A DNA stretch of 64,000 nucleotides from Diadema setosum (GCA_033980235.1 CM067069.1:15015828-15079827); one strand, 5' to 3'. Positions 1-12,422 are shown, counted from the first letter of the stretch. The notes: a model not told the origin generated them from the sequence alone. Made by a program: numbers and translations.

Positions 1-1728
1 GAATGAGGAAACGTAAAAGAATGAAGAGGCATGTTTTATCGTTCTTTACAACCAGATACTTGTTGCAGTCGTCTTAACAATTCAAAACAACTTGCGTTGA
101 TTTAGAATTCAAAAGTCTTGAAAGGTAAGGGATTGCACTATTCTTGAAAAGCTTTAATAGTGTCACATCTTTTCTCCATGCAGCGTTTGGTTAGTCTGAG
201 TTTTCAACAGGGCGCATTCAGTACAAAACAATTCTGGAAGTATTAGTAATGTTGATTTCGCAGGCCAGGTTTCCTGACCTGCCACGTTTTCAAGCATTCG
301 TTTATAATGGCAGTCCTTCAGAATGTTTTCTTTGGTAATTACTTACCTTATATACCCTACGGTAAAGTACTTAATAATACGATATATTTTGGTAATAGAA
401 TTAATGTACTCATATCATTTATTTTTTTCCATTAAACTTTAATCATATACATTGTAATTTGATGTTTTCTAAGATATTGCTGAAAGGAATTTTGATTCAT
501 TTACAAAATTATGTTGAAGAAAATAAATCAGACAAACAAACAAATACAATATAAAAAGTCGTTAGTTCTTTTTATTGCCGTTTTTGCTCTTGTTGTTGTT
601 CTTCTTGTTCTCTTTCTTTTTATGTATTTAACATAATTTTATAACTCAGTCTGCATCACTCTCCCTATATCATATTCTGAAGTATGGCATCTTGTCGTAG
701 TATTGTTCGTGCTCGTGTGTCTATGTGGTGTGCTGTGTTGTGTAGTAATTGTGTTCATTCCTTAGTTCTTTCTTTAAGGGTAAAATCAAGACAGTTTTTT
801 TTTTCGGGACAGTTTTTTTTATTAAGGGTAAAGTCAAGACGGTTTGTTTTTTTTTTCGTTGTTTTAGCAAAACCAGAATTAAAATTAGACAGTTTACGGG
901 ATTCTAACGTTTCACGTACATGCATGTTTTCACCAAATTTACGCAGTACACATTTTGCATTGCCATAATGGTCCCAACAACGTAATCAAACTCGAAAAGG
1001 AGATCTATGACTGTTATAACGGTGTCCTATATCCTTTTATCACAGTTCTAGCTATGCAATGGCGTGAACAAGGTGTTAACAATTCAGGAGCCATCTTATT
1101 CGTCTTGGCTTAGAATCAAAATGAAAGAGGAAATGTGAAGATTTGTATACAGATCAACGAAGACTCAAGCTGACGACGTCATCACTTAAAGTTGCATTTT
1201 GAGGTTGCAACAGATGTCCCCCTTTCGTGAAAATGTCATGATTTGATAGTTCTGTGAAGTTTTATTATTAAGTATCTTATTTTGTCGCTTTGAGTGCGTA
1301 TAACAGAGTGTAGGATTCAGAGAAGAGTTCACAGATTTGAGTCTCTTTGTAATGTAATGTAGATTGCAAGGTTTGACCAGTTTATATGCGTACAAGGGCT
1401 ATGATCATACGTTTGTATTAGTCCTGTACTGTTTCCTACACGTGAAAAATTCTCCTCTGTGGGTGTATGTGTGCACGAGAGTGAAACAGTAGTCACAATC
1501 CATGTGCAGGTACTTTCTTCCCGGATGCCCGGTTCTATTTCCTGGTAGGCACCTATAATGGCAATCATAAACTTCGACTCGTTCGTAACAGCTCACCCTA
1601 ATGTATCCATACTTGGGATGCCGCCATAAAATTCGATGGTACCATTGAAAATGTTTATCATAACACGTAAACAAAGTGTGCAGTTTGGCTCCTGTCACGC
1701 AGTGTAATGGCTCGGTCACAAATAAAAA

Positions 1729-1840
1729 TTAAGAACTGCTACGAACGCCGTACGAATGATTTTTAGACAATTTCGTAAGATCTTCTTTAAGAAGTCCGTA
1801 CGAAACCAGCGTTTGTAGACCGTTCGTAGACTGTTCTTAA
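1729..1840. repeat. short foldback (MITE-like) element
   Basis: The left end TTAAGAACTGCTACGAACG is nearly the reverse complement of the right end CGTTCGTAGACTGTTCTTAA, with a two-base offset in the stem. TTAA lies at both edges, so a TTAA-targeting MITE is possible, but the TTAA may simply belong to the inverted repeat. No coding potential. Confidence 0.5.
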
Positions 1841-2641
1841 GTTCTTAGCCTGGTCGATGGTCTTGTCCAAGATTTTTTTTTTTTTTTTCATTTCGCAAGA
1901 TTTTGTAGGGTCGAGAGACAATTCTAGAAGCCTTAAATACTCATTGTTTTATTCTGGCCCCGTCGCCAACCGGTAAATTCTGGAATTACAATATGACCTG
2001 ACGTGACGTCACAGCAGGCAATATAACAATTCTGATTCTCGCTGCATTAGTCACGCGACTACGTTATGACCAATCACCAACAGTATTTTATGTTGACCAT
2101 TTGATATGATTAAAAGCTATTAAACGATAACTAAAGCATTGGAAGGGGTAGAGTTATATAAGGGCTATAGTTATCCCGAGTATAGGTAATTCCTCAGTTC
2201 TTTTTGCAAAACAGTAATTTTGAATTTGCTTTCTTTCCTTTCCTCGCTCCAGTTTTCTATAATCTATTTTCTTTAGAGTAGTTATACTTTGAGGGGCACA
2301 CATCAAAATATTGCTTTCTTGTAAACCCCTATACGTTCTTCGTTTAATGCATGTAATTAATCTGCAATAGGACAACATAAGTTTTGTTATTGCATTGCGT
2401 GACAAAATAAGTTCATGCCTTTATGTATAGCTTGTATTCGTTTATGATGACTATACTCATTCCAATGCATTCATTTATATTCTGTTGAAACGAATTAACT
2501 AAATTGAATTGAAACGATTGAATGCGCCTGATGATGAAAACTATACCCTTTTTAAACGTTTTCAGGTAGGCCCACACCCTGCATAATTTTTCTCTCTGTT
2601 TCTTTCCTTATTCTTTTCCTTTCTTTCTAACTGTATCTTCC

Positions 2642-2669
2642 TGTGTGTGTGTGTGTGTGTGTGTGTGTT
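2642..2669. repeat. (GT)n microsatellite
   Basis: Uninterrupted TG dinucleotide run of about 13 units. Confidence 0.9.
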
Positions 2670-2890
2670 TGTAATCATTATTGACATATCGATTTTCCCC
2701 TTTACTTCTTTTTTTCTTTTTTTTTTTTCGGTGAGATTATTTACCGCCGCGGTACGTATGCCAACACATTGGACTATGAAATGTGTGCGCGACGCGATGC
2801 ACGTGACCGCATCCGCATCGCTCTGACACATTTTCAGGAGCCTAGGCATCGAGTTACACTTTAAGACCTAGTTACACTTTAAGACCGTAA

Positions 2891-3295
2891 GGCTGCGTTC
2901 ACATAGAAGTATACTATTCGGGTATTCGGGCTCGTTTTTCGAGGGCACGCGAATAGCTTGAATCGAACGATAGGATTTCCTCACACCGGTTCACATAGGA
3001 GGGCACTATTCGAAAGTACCGAATAGCTGCGAAAAGTATACCGTCTCTCGTTTATGAAATAATGACAGTTTTAGTCTGGATTTGCCCTTTAGCAAAAATA
3101 AGCATGTAGACTGACATTCTGATGCAGTTTAGAAATTGTTAATAAGATTTTCTAGGATGTAGGAGGAAGAAATCCTCACTGCATGGGATGGTGAGTTGAC
3201 GGTGCGGGTGATGGTGTATTCGGGGGCCCGAATAGCGAATACCGAATAGCGAATACCGAGTACCGAATACCGAATACTTCTATGTGAACGCAGCC
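2891..3295. mobile_element. PIF/Harbinger-like MITE
   Basis: A 405-bp non-coding element with terminal inverted repeats beginning GGCTGCGTTCACATAGAAGT and ending in the reverse complement. It is flanked on both sides by the trinucleotide TAA (2888-2890 and 3296-3298). A 3-bp TAA/TTA target duplication with a GGCTGCG-type terminus is characteristic of the PIF/Harbinger superfamily, which is the basis of the call. The right half carries internal repeats of GAATACCGAATAGC type. No transposase is encoded. Confidence 0.8.
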
Positions 3296-3484
3296 TAACA
3301 GACGTCTCCTCCAATGAGTAGGCCTTTTGGAAGAATGGAGGCTGCAGAGTATACGGAGACGGATACACAATGACCGAAGGAGAGCAGAATCGGAGATCGA
3401 AAGAGAGTGCGAATTCAGTATAGAGTGGAGGATGAAGCAAATTGGTGTTATGTGTTTATGTAAATGCTTTGTGCTGTTAGATAC

Positions 3485-3653
3485 GGGCAATTACCGCGGA
3501 GCCTTCCCCTGACCCTAACCCTAATCCTAATCCTGAACCTAATCCTAACCCAAACTCCATCACTGACCCTATTAACCCTATTACTCTATAACCCTTATAT
3601 TATCATTAACAACTATTTAGCCGGGTGGTAATTATCCTCGGGGGTAATTGCCC
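3485..3653. mobile_element. MITE with telomere-like interior (copy 1)
   Basis: The ends are GGGCAATTACCGCGGAG on the left and a matching inverted GGGGTAATTGCCC on the right. The word GATA occurs just outside both ends, so a short target duplication is possible. The interior (about 3508-3595) is a degenerate run of CCCTAA, CCTAAT and CCTGAA hexamers, resembling the animal telomere repeat. A related element lies at 3095-based +30 kb, at 33095-33315. Confidence 0.6.
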
Positions 3654-4067
3654 TGATACAGTTGGAAACTGTGAAAAGTAAGGCAGGCTGAGTGTGAAGG
3701 GGGAGGGAAGGAGCGGGGGAATGAGAGACTGGAACCTGGAAAGCGGTTTTGAGAGCTAGTGATTTAGTGTGGAGATAGAGCGAAGTAGAATGGAGATTTA
3801 GTGCAATGAATAAAAGAAGTGGAGAGAAAAAAAATATTTTCAAAATAAAGAATGATGATGATGATATAATAATTGTTAATCAACACACTGTAATAGAACA
3901 AATCAATTCATTTTATCAAACCCTGTATATTACAGAAAACAGTGTAATCAGGAGAGTAATAAAATAGAACATTCTTAGACTCCACTGAATTCCCCCAGCT
4001 GAGTCACGCCGATAAGGTCTTACTTGATAAACCCATCTCTAAAAAGGAATTGATACAATTATTTCAA

Positions 4068-7000
4068 TGAAACACAATAAGTCACCAGGTTTAGATGGAT
4101 TACCAGTAGAATTTTATATTGTGTTTTGGAAAGATATTTCTGATATGCTTGTCAACTCATTTAATTTCTCTTTACAAAATGGACGAATGTCCAGCTCACA
4201 AAGAATGGTGTTATTACCTTGATACCAAAAAAAGACAGAGATGTCTCCTACTTGAAAAATTACAGACCAATATCTCTCTTAACAGTAGATTATAAAATCT
4301 TAGCCAAAACTTTAGCAAACCGCCTCAAAAAATGTCTTTCAGACTTGATTCACCCAGACCAATCTGGTTTTTTGAAAGGAAGGCATATTGGAAATAATAT
4401 CCGACTACGATGTAATTGAATATACAGAATTAAATCAAATCCCTTGTGGAATCCTTCTCCTTGATATCCAAAAAGCCTTTGACAGTGTTTCCCATAATTT
4501 CCTTTTTCATGTACTTAGAAAATTTAATTTCAGCGATGATTTCATTGATTGGATAAAGGTTTTTTATTCAGATAGAAAAAGTTATGTTTCGAACTATGGA
4601 TATCAATTTTGACCAAACCAATTGATATGGAAAGAGGTATTTTCCAAGGGTGTCCCATATCCCCATACTTATTTTTGTTAGTTATTGAATCTATGGCTCT
4701 TGCTATATTCGACAGAACCCCAATATCAAAGGTATCCCAGTTTTAGAAAACGAACTGAAAATATCTTTGTTAGCAGATGACTCTACTTGTTTTATCGATG
4801 GCTCAGATAACTCCTTTAGAGCATTATGACACTATTGCTTTATTTTCTGAGTGCTCTGGCTGTAAACTTAATATTTCTAAATCCGAAGCAATATGGACTG
4901 GCTCTATGAAAGGTTCTCAAAGATTTCCATTTTCCGAGAAAGGACTTAAGTGGAATAAATCTACTTTTAAAACTTTAGGCATTCACTTTTCTTTAAATCT
5001 AGACCATATGAACTTAACCATAAGATAAAACTCAAATCCATTGAAAATACCTTAAATTGTTGGCGCGCAAGAAATTTATCTCTGGTTGGGAAGATCTGTG
5101 TACTGTCATAAAGACCCTATTGCTGCCACAAATTCTTTATTTTATTTCAGTGCTGTGTATTAGAATTCCTAAGAAATTTTTTAAAAAGCTGAATACAACA
5201 CTGTACAAATTTGTGTGGAATGGTGGCAGTGATAGGGTCAAAAGACAATTTGTGTGTAATGACTATTCTTTATAAGGTTTGAAAATGATTGATCCATACA
5301 CATACTCAGTTGCTCAAAAAATGTCATGGGTCAAAATGCTTCTTGATGACAACTTTCAAAGCATGTGGAAGTCAATTGAATTGTCAAGTTTGAATAATTT
5401 TTCTGCTATAAAAGATATACAGTCAAACCTGTCTTAGCGGCCACCTCTCTATAGCGGCCACCTGCTTATAACGGCCACTGAAAAATCCCCCGAACGCAAT
5501 TGCTGTATTATAGACCCTTTATATAGCGGCCACCTGCCTAACGCGGCCAGCGGCCACTCCCTTGTCTCCCGTGGTGACTATCAACCTGCGTATAACGGCC
5601 ACAAAAATTGAGTTGATCCATTAAAGCAGCAATGAGTACGATGTATTTTACGTTCATTGCGTGACTTCTACCGAGTCCTTGCTCAGTCACAATCACACAG
5701 ACATGATTGAATGCCACGAAAACCCGTCTTACCACCAACTTGACTAGATTAGATCTAGTCTTTAACAGTAATGCAGCCCTGAATAGATGCTACAAAGGCA
5801 AAGGCAACTCCTAATAACAACTTATTGTTACCGAAATGCAGACTAATTGAGTAAGGACAACATGGTACTTGTCTGCCACTGGGTATTGTTTCTACACACA
5901 TTATCAATCCTCCATCGAACTCAGCTCTCGTGAACCCCGTTCGTGCCAACCGGTAGGGATGAACCAGAGCACTTCTCAGGCCCGAAATATTATTCTTAAC
6001 ATCAAAAGAATAGAAGGAGGGAATGATCAAAAAAAAAAAATGAAGTGAATTGTACAACGAAAATCCCCATAATAGCAGAGCTGCTGCACATGCAAACTTA
6101 TATGTTGGTTGTTTTTGATTTGTTTTGTTTTTTAAGAATAACATGCGGTATTTTCGGCTATTATAAAATGCAAGTAATGAAATTCAAAATGGCCGCCACC
6201 CTGTCTATAACGGCCACCTGTCTATAGCGGCCACTTTTGTTGTTTCCTTTGGTGGCCGCTATAGACAGGTTTGACTGTATTATGGAAATCACATGCTCCG
6301 ACAAGTGCCTTAAGCAAATTGAGATCAACTCAATTAGCTGAATCTCTTCAAACATGGTACATATTTAGAGAAAATTTTGTTAAAAACGAGTTTAATACAG
6401 TTTACTCTGCACTTGGTTCTTGTCAGTGCATATGGTTTAATAAACATATCTCCTCTAAGTCTAAGCAGTATTTTTTGTATGAAGAGTGCATTTTAGACAA
6501 AGGAATTGTATACATTAGTGATTTACTTAATCCTCCCCACCCCGGTTACAAATTATTTGAAGAACTTATTCTTGGTTATGATATTAGCAAAAAAGACAGG
6601 CGTAAATACAATTTCCTATTGAGAAATATACCAGATGATTGGCTAGTCACTTCCGACTTAACCCCTGACAATATATTTGATGACGCTAAAAGCAAGCTCT
6701 TGAAAACTTCAAAAATTCCGAAATATGCATATAATATTATGTTAGAATCATGTACTCCAGAGCGACAAATTTCATTTTGGAATGCCCTCCATGAGCATGA
6801 TGAAGTTGATTGGAAAAAGACTCATATAAATAACTTTAAATGCACAATAAGTACTCGAATGCGTTCTTTTTATTTTAAGTTATTTCATAGAGCCATTGCC
6901 TTGAATGATTTTCTGTATAAAATTAAAAGAAAGGACTCCCCAAACTGTTCATTTTGTAACACTGACCCTGAAACCTATGTACATCTTTTTGTTGAATGTC

Positions 7001-7293
7001 CTCTTGTTAAACCCATCTGGAATGAAACTATAAACATCATTATTCAGAAAACTCATAAACCGCTAAATGTTTCAACTTTTGAAAAAATGTTCGGTTTTGA
7101 ACATGATAAATTTATTACGTATTTGTTTCTTTTACTTAAATACTATATTTATGTATGTAAATTTCAAAATAAACCACTAAGCTTCGAAGGATATAAATGC
7201 CTTATTATGACCAATAAAGAACTTGAATTTTGTATCGCAAAGAAAAATAATAAGCTCCCTATACATTTCCAGAAATGGAGATTTGTTTTTTGA
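4068..7293 (+). pseudogene. LINE ORF2 remnant (reverse transcriptase and zf-RVT)
   Basis: In order along the element: a KSPGLDGLPVEFY stretch (about 4080), IPKKDRD...NYRPISLLTVDYKI (4222-4300), the first catalytic aspartate block LLLDIQKAFDSVSH (about 4455), a QGCPISPYLFLL block (about 4640), and LADDSTCF (about 4770). The last stands where YADD/FADD is usual. The longest intact piece ends near 7293 and carries a C-x2-C-x7-H-x4-C knuckle (CSFCNTDPETYVHLFVEC, about 6946), as in zf-RVT domains. Reading frame changes and stops near 4420, 4612, 4740, 5025 and 5275 make it a pseudogene. The DNA transposon at 5420-6277 further splits it. Confidence 0.85.
5420..6277. mobile_element. pogo/Tc1-mariner-like element nested in the LINE
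   Basis: An 858-bp element begins CAGTCAAACCTGTC and ends in the reverse complement GACAGGTTTGACTG. TA lies on each side (5418-5419 and 6278-6279), as expected for Tc1/mariner-type integration. Subterminal copies of ATAGCGGCCAC are repeated inside both ends. Deleting the element and one TA leaves the LINE frame continuous across the junction. That orders the events: the LINE came first, the DNA element later. No transposase frame survives, so it is non-autonomous. Confidence 0.85.
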
Positions 7294-7898
7294 ATACATG
7301 TATAATGATAATCGTTACGCTGTTCAATTTGTTATTAAATTGTTTGAATTGATGTACCAAGGGACACCACGCGTGGGGGTGTATGGGCCGAGATTCCTTT
7401 CAAGTGATATGGGTTTTGCTTTGTTTCTTTTCAGTTATATCCAAATGTACGGGAATTAATTATGTCTTGAATATAATTGTTCAGTTCTGTGATAAAATGC
7501 ATAGAAATCAGTCCCGTGCCCTCCTGTGGGTGTTGATTAACGGTTCTTTTGGCATTTTATAATTATTTCCTCGTATCAATTGTACGTAACACAAATTTAT
7601 AATCTATGTTATTTTTGTGTTATCTACCTCCAATTTTCTTTAAGAATATATATCGTATCATATTTGTTATACATAGATAATATCTTGTATGAGAAGCATA
7701 ACAATTTTTAAAGCATATCTAGAACTATTTGCTATTACATGGGTAGTGCTGCCTCTTTTTTTCCTTTTTTTCCTTGTTTTATATTTCTCTTTTTCCCGAT
7801 GATTGTTCTTATTTACATGTTCATGTATGTATTGATTTGTTTTTTATTCCAATAAAACACGTAAAAAAATTATTAAAAAAAGAGATTTAGTGCAATGA

Positions 7899-9973
7899 GA
7901 ACAGAGTGTAAGTGAAGTCCTTTTTTTTTTTTTTTTTTTTTGAGACAGCATCATTGATAAAGGGAGGCAAATGACACAGAAACTGACACTCGAACAGGTC
8001 ATTCCATCATTGATTTCGTATCCCTTTTTTTTGTATCACTGGTGGGGCGTTATCCATAAATGGCGTTCTCTGATTGGATAACTAATGACTTTTCCCGCGA
8101 ACTAAAGTCGCGCGTGTTCTTATCAGTTTCGGAATGAATGAAAATCCAGCCAACTTCACACTGCATACAATTTTTTGACGCGTACGCACGCCGTACGCCT
8201 GTGTGTAAAAAGTAGCGTCGGCGATGAGGCGCGACACGCGCGCGAGGGACCGACCGTACGTGCAGTGGCGTGGTTGTTTTGTTCATGTGTTGGGTGTTAT
8301 GACGTATGTTTACAATCTCTCTCTTTCTAGTCGAGTACGGCGAAGTACCAGCAAGTGTCGGAGGTTCGTGGTGTGTGTTTTCGAAATTTCGCGCCCATGA
8401 GGTGAAAATCGAGCCTGAGCACTCCTGCACTTCTTGATCTAATGCCAAAAATTGTCATATTTAAGAATAGGCTCGCATAATTGTGATCTACAATTATGTA
8501 ATTTTGCTGAAAGACAATCCCGTGTATGCACTTAAACGGCGCGACGGTACCATACGGATCACAGGGCGTCGTGATGCCGCAACTATCGGGGAGGAACTCT
8601 GTCTGTCACCAGCCCAGGGTGCTGTTTTGCAATTGTGTTTATAGGAGTGTTTACGCTCATCACTCCTCATAATTTAAAGAACCTAGGGGCCTTGGGCCTA
8701 CTCTAAGCTGTGCTAATACCATGCTACTAGCACTAGGTTGTATATAGCCTTTTTTATGTTTGGAGGTTGGTACAACTATAGCCCCGGAGACCCGCCGCTC
8801 TGCGGCGGGGTCCTGGCGGCTACCCCGCAGTTTCGTTCAAGTGAGAATCACGAACAACTCCCTATTGCCACATATACGGCAACTTCACAAATAAACCATG
8901 CCTAAATGTCCATCATAAACACAGTGACAATATAAAATGAAATATAAACTACCCCACTGCCTTAGTCCTTCTCACCAATTTATCTGGAAACTGCATAATT
9001 TTCCACATTTTTTAGGAGTAGGCGGTCTGCCCTAGTGGAGAGCTTTGCTGCTATTTTGAACGTGTATATCCATCAGTACGCATCTACGCATGCGTAAATA
9101 ATGACGTCAACGTTACGGACGCAAAAGGATATGAATAATGCATCATCGCATGGTGAATATGCATCATGTAGCGAGTACTACAGCTGTCAATGCACTGCAC
9201 TGAATGCATTGTGTGCGCATGTGCAAGTGATTGTGAGTTTTAGTGAGCATCGGTGAGCTGAAGATATTTGCCTTATAAGACAGCATTTTCTGCATCATAA
9301 GCAATGAAATGCATCAAACAGTCGCCGATGTGAATCATTTAGGTTTAGTCCACCCATGTAAGTATTCCCAGTTGTTTTTGTTGAAAAATTAAGGAAATAC
9401 AGAGCCGGAACGGCACCCGTTTGGTACAACATTAAGATATCGAGGCCAAAACGGCGCAGCCCCAACACTGTACGTTGTACGTTGGGGCTGCTGGTCGCAG
9501 TTAGTACAACTACAACTTACATAACTTGTCATAGGGCCCATTACTAGTAAAAGTGTTCACAAATACAGAATTTTGGTGTCGCCGACATTTCCATGACAGT
9601 TTGCGGTTCCCTGAAACCTATTAGATACTATTTAAATGTTTATAATATATCACGAGGACTTTATTTGTTAAATATAAACACGATCAAGTGCGGTTGTCTG
9701 CTTTTTTTTTTTGTATAAGATTTTGCTGTTAAACTTCGTTAAGACCCCCAAAACGCAGTATCGCCGGCTATTTTAGAATTTAATAGGCCTATGTTTTATT
9801 GCTCCTCTCCGTCCACAAACACACTTTCCAAATATCATTTCCATGGACGATGTGCATATCATTTGCATGGACGATGAGCATATATATGTGCTAATCACAA
9901 TACTCGAAAAATTCAAACATTTTTATTGACTTCTTTTTTATAGCCTTTTGAAACCTGTCGCCAAGTTCACCGC
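7899..9973. other. gene-free, partly CpG-rich stretch
   Basis: About 8090-8430 is clearly richer in CpG than its surroundings and could be part of a promoter region. On the - strand it is open for 132 codons (8448-8050), but that translation resembles nothing I know. A strong GC hairpin sits at 8789-8812, and a second one (CAGCCCCAAC paired with GTTGGGGCTG) lies near 9461-9492. No exon is recognisable. Confidence 0.5.
8789..8812. repeat. GC-rich hairpin
   Basis: GACCCGCCGC pairs with GCGGCGGGGTC across a TCT loop, with one bulged G. It stands out from the AT-rich surroundings. No U tract or gene context assigns it a role. Confidence 0.5.
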
Positions 9974-12422
9974 CAGATACGTTACCAGTTTCTTTAGTGT
10001 TACAGCATTGCGAAAATAACAAGACTATGCAATGACCCTGTGTATATGAAACCCTGAGGATATACTTCATACATTGCAAGTACTTTGATTTTTTGTGCAA
10101 CAGCTTTTTATTGAGAGTACGGTACAATGTTTGAAATATCGGTTTTCTACATTTTTATTTTGACAGATACGTTACATACATTTCACGCCACCCACTGCGA
10201 CAGATACAGTGCACTCCCGTTATAACAAAATGCTCGGGACCGGCAGTTTTCTTTCGTTATAACGAAATTTTGTTATAACCGAACAAATACAATATATAAC
10301 GAAAACAAGGAACCACGTATATATATCATATTATGTTTGCTGAATACTCGTCATACACTGGAAAGCTATGTGAAATGTGATGGGATAACTGTATTACAAT
10401 AATAAACGCAAGTTCCCCTCAGAAACTACGTGACACAAGGAGCGAACACACAGTGGTATGAAGCTTTCACCCATGCAGAGACGCTATAAATGCTTGTTCC
10501 CCTACGTATTTTCAAAAGCAATTCGCATTTCGTTATAACGGAGCACATTTCTTTTGTTTTTCTTTGTCTGTGGCGCTCGGAAAAGACTTCGTTATAACGG
10601 AAATTTCGCTATAACCGTGTTCGTTATAACTGAATTTTGTACCATAGACTTTAATGGTGATAATTTTGGGACCAGAAGATTTACTTCGTTATAACGAAAT
10701 TTCGTTATAACCGTGTTCGTTGTAACGGGAGTGCACTGTATTGCTATGTCAGACAAATTGTATATTGTACAGTACTCCTCGGAATGACGCATCGATTCAC
10801 CATTAAAGTTTAGTACAAGTGAGAAATATTCGGTAGATATATCGCTCTCATAATAACATGATCGACCATATACGTTACCACAGATACGTGACCGAATTTT
10901 GCTCATTGGTCTTGTACTTTCAGGGGATCAAATCTGGTCAAAATTAATCCCTACACATTACATGCTTCATTTTGTTGGACCTCAGGATTGTATTCTTACA
11001 CCAAAAGGACAGGGAGGTGAAAAAGAGCAACACTTCCACATGATTTTTCTTTCTGCGTCAGTGTCTCACAACTTAATGCCAAGTTTTCCGACAGATACGT
11101 TACCACATAATCAAAATGCTGAAAAAAAATTGTAAATGTTTTGACAAACAAGTCGTGTGCTCACAAAATCCAAAGTTCTATTCTATAAAACCCAGCCAAT
11201 TTCATATTCTATGCAACAACTTTTAACGTTTATTTTACAAGACAGAGCTATTATTCAGCATATCAGTTTTTTGCTTTTCAGATTTAGCAGATACGTTACG
11301 TATAATTCAGGGCACCCACGGTGACAAATAATCTTATGTAAAACAAAGTGTTCATAAAACAATTCTGCATAGAATGACGCTTTCCATAAAAAAAAAAAAA
11401 TTAAAGTTGTTTTCAAATGAAGAATATTAAGTAGAAATTGCTCTGTAACTTCACCGACAGATTCATTTACGGTACGCCAGATACGTTACCTAACTTTGAA
11501 AGAGTAAAAAGTAGTTTATGAAAAGCTTCCAAGAAAAGTTTCAGTGTTCTGTTGCATATTTATTCTAGCGTTTTTCAACATATGAAGAACTACTCAAGAT
11601 TCATTGATAAGTTAAACAATTATTTATTCATTTTCATTAAAAGGGGTGAGCCAAATACGTTACCATAGGTCAAACAACTTTTTAGTATATCGAGTTCATA
11701 GAGACTGTACCTACTTCCTTCTACATGTAAGTGTCTGCAAAAATATATTTTTAAACCTTGTTCGCATTATCCATCAAAACTTAATGAATATTTATAGTCA
11801 GATGGATAAATAATTCAGACGTAAGATGAGAATATTCTGTGAATGAAGAACACGGCTTTCACATTTAGGGCTCTTTTCCACTACATTTCATAGTTTAAAT
11901 ATTACATACAATGTTTAAAATGGTTCATTTGGGCTTACATCATTCATTTTTACATCAATTCATAAGGTAACTAATTAAACAGGTGATATTTATTAATTCA
12001 TACACAACTGAAATTATTAGTTATATTTTACCAGATACGTTACCAAAGGCAATTCAATGTTTTTCAATAGTTATTTCCCCAGGAAAGCAATTCATATTTG
12101 TTTCCTGTGCAAATTCCAGATTGGATCGATCCCTTTGCATGATTTGTGGGGTTCGAAACTTTATTTGTAAGCGAAATTTGTTAAAAATACAAAGTGAATC
12201 TTAAGGTTATATTTCATTTCAGCAAAAAACATATTTCAACCTACCACACAGAAATAATTTCTACCAATTAGCAAGGGATGACAACATCTTTACCTTTTGA
12301 AAAACCCCAATATCTTTAGGGGGGACAGATGTCTTTTCCTGAACAGAAATTGAATCAAAACAATAAATTTAATTCAAAGTTTATAGTCCATTACAACATG
12401 TAAATTTGCGGTAACGTATCTG
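9974..12422. repeat. decayed tandem repeat with CAGATACGTTACC box
   Basis: The box CAGATACGTTACC or a one- or two-base variant starts at 9974, 10164, 10867, 10881, 11092, 11288, 11478, 11652 and 12032. It occurs inverted at 12410-12422. After subtracting the later 532-bp insertion at 10207 and its duplicated TA, the gaps are about 190, 169-183, 211, 196, 190, 174 and 380 (twice 190). The units at 10164 and 11288 also share the following bases (CACCCAC, then GYGACARATA), so they are homologous units and not just a shared short word. The rest of each unit has diverged. I read this as an old array with a monomer near 190 bp. Confidence 0.65.
10207..10738. mobile_element. pogo/Tigger-like MITE (CAGTGCACTCCCG family)
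   Basis: A 532-bp element starts CAGTGCACTCCCGTTATAAC and ends with the reverse complement (GGGAGTGCACTG). TA flanks each side (10205-10206 and 10739-10740). Repeats of CGTTATAACGAAATTTCG fill both subterminal regions. The terminus and TA target fit non-autonomous pogo/Tigger elements. It landed inside a box-bearing unit of the surrounding array. A diverged shorter relative lies at 40456-40643. Confidence 0.85.

Larger units (their letters stand above)
1..2890. other. gene-free stretch
   Basis: No reading frame here resembles a known protein and I see no exon-like conservation. The content is AT-rich unique-looking sequence, a foldback element near 1.73 kb, a (GT)n run near 2.65 kb, and pyrimidine-rich tracts. 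Short open frames exist in all phases but look like chance. Confidence 0.6.
3810..7881 (+). mobile_element. 5'-truncated Tx1/L1-like LINE with 17-bp TSD
   Basis: Both boundaries are visible. The 17-bp word GAGATTTAGTGCAATGA occurs at 3793-3809 and again at 7882-7898. The right copy is directly preceded by an A-rich tail containing AATAAA. Between them lie fragments of an L1-type reverse transcriptase followed by a C-terminal zinc-knuckle region. Removing a nested 858-bp DNA transposon leaves about 3.2 kb, shorter than a full LINE, so the copy is 5'-truncated. Several frameshifts and stops show it is dead. Target-primed reverse transcription explains the long TSD and the A tail. Confidence 0.9.

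Noticed and set aside
3508..3600. True telomere or chromosome-fusion scar
   Set aside because: The CCCTAA-like run is degenerate and lies inside an inverted-repeat element with visible ends.
5538..6144. Open frames within the nested element as a transposase
   Set aside because: Short, on the wrong scale, and without any DDE-type motif.
8050..8448. 132-codon open frame on the - strand
   Set aside because: No recognisable domain. The openness is explained by high GC in this patch, and no splice or start context supports it.
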